Positions 16,850 to 24,771 of a stretch of DNA of 64,000 nucleotides are shown one piece after another. This stretch comes from Oscillospiraceae bacterium. GTDB taxonomy: Bacteria; Bacillota; Clostridia; Oscillospirales; Ruminococcaceae. The stretch lies in the NCBI GenBank assembly GCA_015067215.1, contig SVMW01000002.1, positions 1 through 64,000 of the forward strand, given 5' to 3'. A program made the translations under genes and the position numbers. The notes beneath the pieces were generated by a model. It searched no databases. It was given only the letters and a program-made list of their open reading frames with translations, and was not told the DNA's origin. Within the stretch, counting starts at the first letter, position 1. Each line of letters begins with the position of its first letter.

Positions 16850-16954
16850 ATTAATAAATTAAAATGTCATTCTGGTGCAGCGAAGAATTTCTCTGTCTAA
16901 TCAGACTTAGAGATTCTTCGGCATAAATGCTTCAGAATGACATTTTATTAATTT
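16850..16954. repeat. imperfect long palindrome, probable interspersed repeat
   Basis: AAATTAAAATGTCATTCTG on the left pairs with CAGAATGACATTTTATT on the right. Inside, CGAAGAAT..TCT pairs with AGATTCTTCG. The roughly 90-base element is flanked by AT-rich TTAATAAATT / TTAATTTAATT. TCATTCTG...GAAGAATCT style palindromes recur in the intergenic regions of many gut bacteria, so this is probably one copy of a dispersed repeat or small mobile palindromic unit. It lies between the convergent-free MATE end and the TPR start and could also act as a terminator for the MATE-side transcript. Confidence 0.55.
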
Positions 16955-16987
16955 AATTATATTGCAGGTTTTCTGCAGGTGTATGTT

Positions 16988-18355
16988 TTAATGCTTTTCA
17001 AATAATTCTTTTGAATTCAGCATTTTGCGTACGATAAATATGCAGGCAACTGTGTTGATAAGACCGCATGCAATGTCACCAACCGATTCATACGCAAAAA
17101 CATACTGTGCCGGTGCAAACATAGGTATTATACACATCAGAATAACAAAAGTTATTTTTCTGAACGCTGACATAACCAAAGCGGTTCCGCCTTTACCGAT
17201 AGCGGTAAGCCCGTCAGTTGCTTCATAATGCAAAGCCAGGGGAACAAGGCCGAAGGTAAATGCTTTCATACCGAAAACTGAAAGTGAGATAATTTCGGCA
17301 TCACTTGTAAACATCATTGCAATATACTGTGGTACAATGCGGGAAACCACAAACATTACAGAACAGAAAATAACAGCCACACCCGTAATCTGATTAAATG
17401 CTTTTATAACGCGTTTATAATTCTTTGCACCGTAATTGTAGCTTATAACAGCCTGTGTACCTGCAGTTATACCGCCAAGCGGATTTAAAATGGCAATTAC
17501 ATAACTTTGCATAATTGCAGCAGCGGTTATAAGCTTGTCACCCATTACATCACCGCCGTAGTGCTGCAGCACAACATTGAGGATAATAACGATAACACTG
17601 TTGGTGGAATACATTATAAAAGGGGACAGGCCCAGCTTGCAGATTGTTGCAAGCCTTTTTAGATTTATAGCGTGTTTTTTGATTTTTATATGTATTTTTT
17701 TGCCAAAAAGGAACACCAGTGTCCAGGTACAGGAACAAAATTGAGCAAAAACGGTGGCAAATGCTGCACCGGCAACACCAAAGCCACACACCATAACAAA
17801 CACATAGTCAAGGACGATATTGGTAAAAGCACCTATAAAAACCGAAAGCATTGCAATGGCAGGGAAACCCTGACAGCTGATAAAATAGTTCATACCCAAA
17901 GCCATTACAGCAAAGGTGCAGCCGCTGATATAAATTGTCAGATAACGGTTTGCATAGCCGAAAGTTTCACTGCTGGCACCAAACCACCATATAAGATGTT
18001 CTTTCGCAAGCAGAAATACAACAGTGAGTACAGCGGATAGGGCAAGCAGACCAAAAAAGCTGTTTGAGAGAATTTTTTCGGCTTCTTCGTTATCTCCAGC
18101 CCCCATTTTCATAGCCATATAAACGCTGCCGCCAACCCCGAGAAGGTTGCCCCAGGAGGAAACAAACTCTGCAATCGGTGCACAGACACCAATGCCTGCA
18201 AGGGCAATGTCACCAACAGCAGGAATATTACCTATAAACACTCTGTCAACGGCAGTATAAAGCACATTTACAAGCTGTGCCAGCATAGCAGGTATTGCAA
18301 GTTTAAGCACAAGGCTTATAATACTGTCCCTGCCAAGGTCATTAGTCTTTTTCAT
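16988..18355 (-). CDS. MATE-family multidrug exporter
   Basis: A 455-residue protein with about 12 transmembrane helices in two bundles. The N-terminus (DSIISLVLKLAIPAMLAQLVNVLYTAVDRVFIGN) and the segment AGIGVCAPIAEFVSSWGNLLGVGGSVYMAMKMG are typical of MATE/DinF-NorM transporters of the Firmicutes MepA/DinF-like branch. It exports cationic drugs or metabolites in exchange for Na+ or H+. The start at 18355 is chosen because GAGGTG lies 10 bases upstream, and the 23 upstream residues in the track look non-native. Divergent from an AraC regulator, which may or may not control it. Confidence 0.88.
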   Translation of the reverse strand: MKKTNDLGRDSIISLVLKLAIPAMLAQLVNVLYTAVDRVFIGNIPAVGDIALAGIGVCAPIAEFVSSWGNLLGVGGSVYMAMKMGAGDNEEAEKILSNSFFGLLALSAVLTVVFLLAKEHLIWWFGASSETFGYANRYLTIYISGCTFAVMALGMNYFISCQGFPAIAMLSVFIGAFTNIVLDYVFVMVCGFGVAGAAFATVFAQFCSCTWTLVFLFGKKIHIKIKKHAINLKRLATICKLGLSPFIMYSTNSVIVIILNVVLQHYGGDVMGDKLITAAAIMQSYVIAILNPLGGITAGTQAVISYNYGAKNYKRVIKAFNQITGVAVIFCSVMFVVSRIVPQYIAMMFTSDAEIISLSVFGMKAFTFGLVPLALHYEATDGLTAIGKGGTALVMSAFRKITFVILMCIIPMFAPAQYVFAYESVGDIACGLINTVACIFIVRKMLNSKELFEKH

Positions 18356-18449
18356 ATATGTTAAACACCTCAGGATGTATAATATCTGAACAAACATTTT
18401 ATCACACAAACAGCGATTTATCAATTTAATCTGCTATGAATCATAACAT

Positions 18450-18478
18450 TTGACGGGTAAAAAAACAGATGGTAAAAT
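18450..18478 (+). promoter_or_regulatory. promoter of the AraC regulator gene
   Basis: TTGACG and TAAAAT are separated by exactly 17 bases, 45 bases upstream of the AraC start codon. Confidence 0.55.
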
Positions 18479-18522
18479 AAAAACATATAATAATTGTCGA
18501 TTTTTCAGAAAGGATGTCGGGC

Positions 18523-19713
18523 ATGAAAATTGAACTTCTGCAGGTTTTACAGAATCTTATGTATATTCATAATGTACAGGTTTCCGAATGTAACGCAGGG
18601 CTGGATACCGCAAATGTGGATATGGGTCTGCGAAAAAATTTTTATCCTGATTTCAGATGGGAAAAAGCAATAAGTACATTTGCAGACAGTATGCAGGACA
18701 ATACATTGTATATCCTGCAGGACTATTTTGAAATATACTATGCGATTTTTTTGACAAAAAGTGTTCCCAAAACGGCAATAGTTGTAGGTCCGTACAGACT
18801 GACGGGTACAGCATTTGAGGAAAACGTCTATATTGAGAAAGACTTTGCTTCGAGTGAAATTGCTATGATAAAGGAGCATGTTTTCAGAATTCCGCACATA
18901 CATGAAGATGTCATCACACAGCAGCTGGCTGCAGTTTTGTCTGCGGCGTGCACGAATAAAAAACTTGATGTGCGTCACATAAAGGAAAACATGCCGACAA
19001 AAGACATGAAAGACAGATATTCTTTTGTGCACGAACAGCATGTTGTACGTTCAATGGACAAGGTTGAATACCGCTACAGTGTAGAGAATGATGTTCTTAC
19101 AGCTATATATCGGGGAAACATTACAAAAGCCAGACAGGCAATGAAAAAACTGACAGACGAAGATATAAGCGAAAGATACATATCATCTGTGCAGATGCAG
19201 CGTAAAAGCCTGATAATCCTTAACACTCTTTTCCGCAAGGCTGTGGAACAGGCCAATGTACATCCGTATTATATTGACGAAATCAGCTACCGTTTTTTTC
19301 AGAAAATCGATATAGTTTCTGAACGCAGGGAACAGGCAAAGCTGTTGGATGAGATGCTTGTGGGATATTGCGAATATGTAAAAAAATATTCTACACAGCA
19401 GTATTCACATACGGTACAGAAGGCGCTTAACCATATACATATCAATATTGAAAATAAGCTCTCGCTTAATGAGATAGCATCTGTACTTAAAATAACACCA
19501 AACTATCTGGCGCGTCAGTTTAGGGAAGAAACTGGCAAAACTGTTGTGGAATATATCAATTATACCCGAGTAATTACAGCAGCAAACAAACTTAAACACA
19601 CCTCGCTTTCAATTGCTGATGTTGCCGCCAGTGTAGGTATTAATGATACCAATTATTTTTCACGTATATTCCGTAAATTTATGGGTTGCTCACCATCTGA
19701 ATACAAAAAATAA
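18523..19713 (+). CDS. AraC-family regulator, probable activator of the beta-galactosidase locus
   Basis: A 396-residue protein. The C-terminal 100 residues are a two-helix-turn-helix AraC domain (LSLNEIASVLKITPNYLARQFREETGK and TSLSIADVAASVGINDTNYFSRIFRKFMGCSPSEY). The N-terminal 280 residues are an unassigned sensor region, not a simple cupin, resembling long AraC regulators of glycan-use loci. The start at 18523 is preferred over 18514 because AGAAAGG would abut the earlier ATG. The gene lies directly upstream of a GPH symporter and GH2 enzyme transcribed the same way, so sugar-responsive activation of these is likely. Confidence 0.85.
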   Translation: MKIELLQVLQNLMYIHNVQVSECNAGLDTANVDMGLRKNFYPDFRWEKAISTFADSMQDNTLYILQDYFEIYYAIFLTKSVPKTAIVVGPYRLTGTAFEENVYIEKDFASSEIAMIKEHVFRIPHIHEDVITQQLAAVLSAACTNKKLDVRHIKENMPTKDMKDRYSFVHEQHVVRSMDKVEYRYSVENDVLTAIYRGNITKARQAMKKLTDEDISERYISSVQMQRKSLIILNTLFRKAVEQANVHPYYIDEISYRFFQKIDIVSERREQAKLLDEMLVGYCEYVKKYSTQQYSHTVQKALNHIHINIENKLSLNEIASVLKITPNYLARQFREETGKTVVEYINYTRVITAANKLKHTSLSIADVAASVGINDTNYFSRIFRKFMGCSPSEYKK

Positions 19714-19819
19714 CAGATCGATACAACAATTTTTACATTTTGTACAACAATATTTTATATATTCTACATGGCACATCAAAATTGTGCTTATTAAAAACTG
19801 AATAGTGCTAACTGATATG

Positions 19820-19857
19820 ATGAAGGTAATTATATAATATATTTATAATACCTTCAT
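19820..19857. promoter_or_regulatory. inverted repeat upstream of the GPH/GH2 operon
   Basis: ATGAAGGTA and TACCTTCAT are perfect 9-base arms; inside, TTAT/ATAA can extend the pairing around an AT-only centre. It lies 47 bases upstream of the symporter start, and the centre contains -10-like TATAAT. It could be a regulator binding site or a leader hairpin; no U run follows. Confidence 0.4.
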
Positions 19858-19903
19858 TGTGTTTTATAGGGAAGGTAAAAATTTTAGAAAGAGGTAAACC
19901 AAA

Positions 19904-21370
19904 ATGGCAAAAACTAAAAAAGCTGTTAAATTAGATGCAAATGGTCACCGCAAATTTGGCATACGTGACTGCGTTGCATACGCAGCAGGCGACTTTGGCT
20001 GTAACATGAGTTTCTCCCTCAAGGGTACAGTTCAGACTTTCTGGCTTGTTTATATGACAATGGAAACAGGTCTTCTTTCCGCCCTTCTTCTTCTCGTTCA
20101 GATCTGGGACGCTGTTAATGACCCGCTTATCGGTTCTATGATCGACGCAGACAGAAGACAGTACAAACTTGGCAAATTCAAAACTTACATTCTCGTTGGT
20201 GCTATTGGTCTTATGTTTGCAGGCGCAGCAGTATTTATCCCTGCACCAAATGCTTCCACATTTGTTAAAGCAATACTTTTTATCCTGGGATATATGCTTT
20301 GGGATGCTTTCTACACAATTGCAAACGTTCCTTACGGCTCAATGCTCTCTCTTGTTACATCAGACGCTGCAGAACGCAGCCAGCTTTCCACATGGCGTTC
20401 TGTTGGTTCTATGCTCGGTAACATGATTCCAATGATGATTCTTCCAATGCTTATCTGGCACAAAGAAGTTGATGCAAACGGCAACCCTGTTATCAACCCT
20501 GAAACAGGTGTTCAGGTTGAAACACTTCTTGGCAACCGTGTTTTCTTTGCAGCTCTCATAATGGGTGTTCTTGGTGTAATCGCTTTCCTTTTCATGATTA
20601 AAACAATCACAATCCGTGTTGACGAAAACAGTGTAAAAACAAACGAAACACAGAAATTCAACATCGTTGAAGCATTCGGAAACTTCTTCAAAAACCGTCC
20701 TGCAATGGGTGCAACACTTGCTGCAATGGCAATGTTCCTTGGTATGAACAGTGCTGCAACAGCTGTTACAATCATGTTTGCTACATACTTTGGTCAGGCT
20801 TCTATGTCCGGTATCGTTTCTCTCATCGGCTTCCTGCCAATGTTCATCTTTATGCCATTTGTTAAAAAACTTGTTACAAAATTTGGTAAAAAAGAAGCTG
20901 CAGCAGCAGGTGCATTTGTATCAGTTATCGGCGGCTTGCTTATGCTTGTATTCCCAATGATGGAAAACAAAGGCACAGCTTTGATCGTATATCTTGTTGC
21001 ACTTATTATCTTCGGTCTTGGCATGGGTATCTATACATGTGTTTCCTGGGCATTTATGGCAGACGCTATCGACTACAACGAATGGAAAACAGGCAAACGT
21101 GAAGAAGGCACAGTTTATTCACTTCACTCTTTCTTCCGCAAACTTGCACAGGGCGTAGGTCCTTCTGTTGTTCTTCTTCTCATGGGTGCTCTTGGTTATG
21201 TTTCTGAACTTGGTACAGAAGGTCAGAGCCTTGCAACAGCTACAAACATGTGCTGGCTCGTAGCAGTTCTTTATCTGTTCAGCGCAGTTATGATGTTTGT
21301 TTCTATTAAATTCGTTTATAACCTCGACAAGAAAACTCTTGCTCAGATGAACGCAGAACTTGGTCGTTAA
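19904..21370 (+). CDS. GPH-family sugar:cation symporter of the GH2 locus
   Basis: A 488-residue GPH symporter with about 12 transmembrane helices. Landmarks: FGIRDCVAYAAGDFGCNMSFSLKGTVQTFW, LVQIWDAVNDPLIGSMIDADRRQYKLGKFKTYI (about residues 65-95), NVPYGSMLSLVTSDAAERSQLSTWRS, and DAIDYNEWKTGKREEG near residue 390. Followed by a GH2 glycosidase, so it probably imports the beta-galactoside or beta-glucuronide that enzyme cleaves. Codon use is strongly biased to C-ending codons (CTC, TTC, AAC), unlike the AraC gene, suggesting high expression. The start follows AGAAAGAGG by about 11 bases. Confidence 0.9.
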   Translation: MAKTKKAVKLDANGHRKFGIRDCVAYAAGDFGCNMSFSLKGTVQTFWLVYMTMETGLLSALLLLVQIWDAVNDPLIGSMIDADRRQYKLGKFKTYILVGAIGLMFAGAAVFIPAPNASTFVKAILFILGYMLWDAFYTIANVPYGSMLSLVTSDAAERSQLSTWRSVGSMLGNMIPMMILPMLIWHKEVDANGNPVINPETGVQVETLLGNRVFFAALIMGVLGVIAFLFMIKTITIRVDENSVKTNETQKFNIVEAFGNFFKNRPAMGATLAAMAMFLGMNSAATAVTIMFATYFGQASMSGIVSLIGFLPMFIFMPFVKKLVTKFGKKEAAAAGAFVSVIGGLLMLVFPMMENKGTALIVYLVALIIFGLGMGIYTCVSWAFMADAIDYNEWKTGKREEGTVYSLHSFFRKLAQGVGPSVVLLLMGALGYVSELGTEGQSLATATNMCWLVAVLYLFSAVMMFVSIKFVYNLDKKTLAQMNAELGR

Positions 21371-21434
21371 TAAACATTGAATTATACAACGCATCTCACA
21401 ATTTTATAACATTGATAATTTAATATTAAAATAG

Positions 21435-21475
21435 CAGCAGATAACGGCTGGGCATCGCCCATCCGTTATCTGCTG
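21435..21475 (+). other. stable hairpin between symporter and GH2 gene
   Basis: CAGCAGATAACGG pairs with CCGTTATCTGCTG, and an inner TGGGC-ATC-GCCCA stem caps it, giving an almost continuous hairpin of about 18 bp. It is followed by ACTAAAG, with no T run, so it is unlikely to be a strong terminator. It lies just before the GH2 ribosome binding site and may stabilise or separate the symporter part of the mRNA. Confidence 0.6.
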
Positions 21476-21501
21476 ACTAAAGTTAAAAGGAGGAAATCCC
21501 C

Positions 21502-23778
21502 TTGAGAAATATAATTAACTTCAACGCTAAATGGGCGTTTACAAAACAGGCAACAGAAGTGCCTGCAGCACTTCCAATGGACTGGAACTGGGTTAACCTT
21601 CCACATTCCTGGAATGCAATTGACGGTCAGGACGGCGACAACGACTACTACCGTGGCACTTGCTACTATGCAAAAGCATTCAACAAAATTGACCTTCCTC
21701 AGGCAGACCGCTACTACCTTGAACTTCAGGGTGCAAACTCTTCTGCTGATGTTTATCTCAACGGCAAAAAACTTGCACATCACGACGGTGGCTATTCAAC
21801 CTGGCGTGTTGATATGACTGATGCTATGGAAATGTCCAACCTGCTTGTTGTTGCAGTAGACAACGCTCCAAACGACAGAGTATATCCACAGATGGCTGAC
21901 TTTACATTCTACGGCGGTCTTTACCGTGACGTAAGTGTTATTGCTGTAAACGAAAGCCATTTTGACCTTGAATACTACGGTGCACCTGGTATTAAAGTTA
22001 CACCAACAGTTGAAGGCAAAGATGCTAAAGTTGAAGTAGAAGTTTTTACAACAAATGTAAAAGAAGGCCAGCAGCTCAGATACATCCTTAAGAGAAGATG
22101 CGGCTGTGAAATGGAAACAAAAACTGTTTGCGCATGCGAAACAAAGGTTGTTTTCGAAATTGCAGATGTACATCTCTGGCATGGTCTTAAAGACCCATAC
22201 CTTTATCAGGTAGAAGTACAGCTTGTTGAAGGCGAAAAAGTTCTGGACAACGTTTCCACACGTTTTGGCTGCCGTACATTTGAAATTGACCCTGAAAGAG
22301 GTTTTATTCTCAACGGAGAAGAATATCCACTTCGTGGTGTTTCCCGCCATCAGGACCGTTGGGGTATCGGTAATGCACTTCTCCCTGAACACCATGAAGA
22401 AGATATCGACCTCATTTGCGAAGTAGGCTGCACAACAATCCGTCTTGCACACTACCAGCATGCACAGTATTTCTATGATCTCTGTGACGAACGCGGTCTT
22501 GTTCTCTGGGCAGAAATTCCATATATTTCCAAACACATGCCAACAGGTCGTGAAAACACAATCAGCCAGATGAAAGAACTCATTGCACAGAACTATAACC
22601 ACCCTTCTATCGTGGTTTGGGGCTTGTCCAATGAAATTTCCATCGCAGGCTCTGACGAAGATTTGCTGGAAAACCACAGAATTCTCAACGATCTCTGTCA
22701 CGAAATGGACAAAACTCGTCTTACAACAATCGCAGCAGTTTCCATGTGCGATATTAACGACCCTTATATTCAGGTTCCTGACGTTGTTTCCTACAACCAT
22801 TACTTTGGCTGGTACGGCGGCGACACAAGCATGAACGGTCCTTGGTTTGACAACTTCCACAAGACACATCCAAACATTCCAATCGGCTGTTCTGAATATG
22901 GCTGCGAAGCTTTGAACTGGCATACATCCAATCCTGACCAGGGCGACTACACAGAAGAATATCAGGCATATTACCACGAAGAACTTATTAAACAGCTGTT
23001 CAGCCGCAAATATATGTGGGCTACACACGTTTGGAATATGTTTGACTTTGGCGCAGACGCTCGTAACGAAGGCGGCGAAAACGGTCAGAACCACAAAGGT
23101 CTTGTAACATTCGACCGTAAATACAAAAAAGACTCTTTCTATGCTTACAAAGCATGGCTCAGCGACGAACCATTTGTACATCTCTGTGGCAAACGTTATG
23201 TTGACCGCGTTGAAGATGTAACAAAAGTTACTGTATACTCCAACCAGCCTGAAGTTGAACTGTTTGCAAACGGTGTTTCCCTTGGCAAACAGACAAGTGA
23301 TGTTCACTTCTTCTACTTTGATGTACCAAATGTTGGCGAAACAACTCTTGTTGCTGTTGCAGGCGAATGCAGAGACGAAAGTAAACTCAACAAAGTTGCC
23401 CAGCCTAATCCTGCATACCGTATGGTAGAAAAAGGTGCTATCATCAACTGGTTTGATATCACAGCTCCAGAAGGTTATTTCTCCATCAATGACAAGATTT
23501 CTGACATTATGGCAACAGTGCAGGGCAAAATGCTGTTTATGGGCATGGCTGCAAAAATGTTTGCAAGCAAGGGCAAAGACGGTAAAGAAGGCGGCGTAAA
23601 AGCTGCAGGATTTGACCTTAAGATGAATGACGGTCTTATGAAAATGATGGGTGGTTTCTCCATTGCCCGTATTGCAGGCATGATAGGTCTTATGGGTGAA
23701 GGCGGTCCTACAATTACAAAAGAAGACCTCCTGGCAATCAATGCACAGCTTAACAAAATCAAAAAACCAAACAAATAA
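21502..23778 (+). CDS. GH2 beta-galactosidase-type glycoside hydrolase
   Basis: A 758-residue glycoside hydrolase family 2 enzyme starting at TTG, 8 bases after AAAGGAGG. The N-terminal jelly roll (PHSWNAIDGQDGDNDYYRGTCYYAK, ADVYLNGKKLAHHDGGYSTW), an Ig-like domain and a TIM barrel are present. The acid/base glutamate is in WGLSNEIS (near residue 378) and the nucleophile in CSEYGCEAL (near 465). No signal peptide, so it acts in the cytosol on sugars imported by the symporter. Beta-galactosidase is most likely; beta-glucuronidase is possible. After the C-terminal Ig-like domain there is an extra helical, Met/Gly-rich segment of about 100 residues. Highly biased codon use. Confidence 0.9.
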   Translation: MRNIINFNAKWAFTKQATEVPAALPMDWNWVNLPHSWNAIDGQDGDNDYYRGTCYYAKAFNKIDLPQADRYYLELQGANSSADVYLNGKKLAHHDGGYSTWRVDMTDAMEMSNLLVVAVDNAPNDRVYPQMADFTFYGGLYRDVSVIAVNESHFDLEYYGAPGIKVTPTVEGKDAKVEVEVFTTNVKEGQQLRYILKRRCGCEMETKTVCACETKVVFEIADVHLWHGLKDPYLYQVEVQLVEGEKVLDNVSTRFGCRTFEIDPERGFILNGEEYPLRGVSRHQDRWGIGNALLPEHHEEDIDLICEVGCTTIRLAHYQHAQYFYDLCDERGLVLWAEIPYISKHMPTGRENTISQMKELIAQNYNHPSIVVWGLSNEISIAGSDEDLLENHRILNDLCHEMDKTRLTTIAAVSMCDINDPYIQVPDVVSYNHYFGWYGGDTSMNGPWFDNFHKTHPNIPIGCSEYGCEALNWHTSNPDQGDYTEEYQAYYHEELIKQLFSRKYMWATHVWNMFDFGADARNEGGENGQNHKGLVTFDRKYKKDSFYAYKAWLSDEPFVHLCGKRYVDRVEDVTKVTVYSNQPEVELFANGVSLGKQTSDVHFFYFDVPNVGETTLVAVAGECRDESKLNKVAQPNPAYRMVEKGAIINWFDITAPEGYFSINDKISDIMATVQGKMLFMGMAAKMFASKGKDGKEGGVKAAGFDLKMNDGLMKMMGGFSIARIAGMIGLMGEGGPTITKEDLLAINAQLNKIKKPNK

Positions 23779-23794
23779 TTTTCAATACAAAAGC

Positions 23795-23823
23795 GGGACT
23801 TGTGCAAAACAAGTCCTGTTTTT
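23795..23823 (+). terminator. intrinsic terminator of the GH2 operon
   Basis: GGGACTTGT and ACAAGTCCT form a 9-bp stem with a 5-base loop, followed by GTTTTTCTG, starting 17 bases after the GH2 stop. Confidence 0.85.
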
Positions 23824-23913
23824 CTGTTCATAAATAATGTTTGTTGCGTTATTTCGTATAATAATCACAATTATTGTGTTATTATAATAAAAAAGGTTAA
23901 AGGGAGGGCGCAT

Positions 23914-24714
23914 ATGGACAATAAAAGAAGAGTTAAAACAATAGTATTGATAATTCTTGTTGCCGTTGCTGTAACAGCTGCGTTTATGGCAGGTAGTTTT
24001 ATCGGTAAAAAGAACAGTACTGATACCAATATTCCTGCAGACAGGCCAAGACCGGAAATTGACAGCAATAGCAGCGAAAACAGTGAACAGAATCGTATGT
24101 CGGACGATATTTTCAACCTAATTACTGCTTTTGATGAATATATGAAAGCATCTGTTCAGCAGGCAGAGGTTGAAATCGGTTTCAGGTTTGGAGCAATTGA
24201 GACAGATGAAGAATTTAAAATGAGATCCGGCACTGTTGACGAGGTGCCTGTAACTCATATACAGCGGGGCAGGCTGGATATTTATATATGTGACGGACAG
24301 GTATTTGTGGAAGACGACAACGCCCATTTTTCAATCAATAAAACAGAAGATTATAACAGTCTTAATATGAAAAAACTGTTTGCGGTCGTATATGAAATTA
24401 CTCAGAAAGGCGATTTTTCAGTTGCAACGGTTGAAAATGAAACTGTTTATACACTCACCCTTACACAGAGACAGATAGATGACATTATTAATTCATTGCA
24501 GGGAACAATGGAAGAAAGCAATGTTGTAATTGAAAAAGGTGTGCTTAAAATAACTCTGGAAAATGGGACACTGGAAAGTTTTGATATAACCTGTAATGGA
24601 TATATGAAGATTCTTTCATCGCAGGTTGAAGGGGGCATATCTGTAGAAACGGATTTATCAGTATCAGAATATGCAATTTCTGTCCCTGCATCAGTTATGG
24701 AACAGCTAAAATAA
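23914..24714 (+). CDS. exported protein with N-terminal membrane anchor, unknown function
   Basis: A 266-residue protein. A basic start (MDNKRRVK) and one hydrophobic helix (TIVLIILVAVAVTAAFMAGSFIG) are followed by a low-complexity Ser/Asn/Pro linker and a domain of about 190 residues rich in alternating strands. The strand-rich body (IQRGRLDIYICDGQVFVED, TVENETVYTLTLTQRQIDDII, LESFDITCNGYMKIL) resembles LolA/LppX-like lipid- or ligand-binding folds, but I cannot assign a family. The start at 23914 follows AGGGAGGG by 5 bases; the 38 upstream residues in the track are not native. Monocistronic. Confidence 0.6.
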   Translation: MDNKRRVKTIVLIILVAVAVTAAFMAGSFIGKKNSTDTNIPADRPRPEIDSNSSENSEQNRMSDDIFNLITAFDEYMKASVQQAEVEIGFRFGAIETDEEFKMRSGTVDEVPVTHIQRGRLDIYICDGQVFVEDDNAHFSINKTEDYNSLNMKKLFAVVYEITQKGDFSVATVENETVYTLTLTQRQIDDIINSLQGTMEESNVVIEKGVLKITLENGTLESFDITCNGYMKILSSQVEGGISVETDLSVSEYAISVPASVMEQLK

Positions 24715-24724
24715 ACAACATTAT

Positions 24725-24758
24725 AAGAGGTGTGTAACAATGAAGTTACACACCTCTT
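24725..24758. terminator. bidirectional intrinsic terminator
   Basis: AAGAGGTGTGTAAC and GTTACACACCTCTT form a perfect 14-bp stem with a 6-base loop between convergent genes; TTTATTTG follows on the plus strand and TTATAATG on the minus strand. Confidence 0.8.
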
Positions 24759-24771
24759 TATTTGCATTATT

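Noticed and set aside
21796-23307. 503-residue minus-strand ORF opposite the GH2 gene
   Set aside because: It is a shadow frame, rich in Cys/Phe/Val, created by the biased codons of the GH2 gene; no domain, no RBS.
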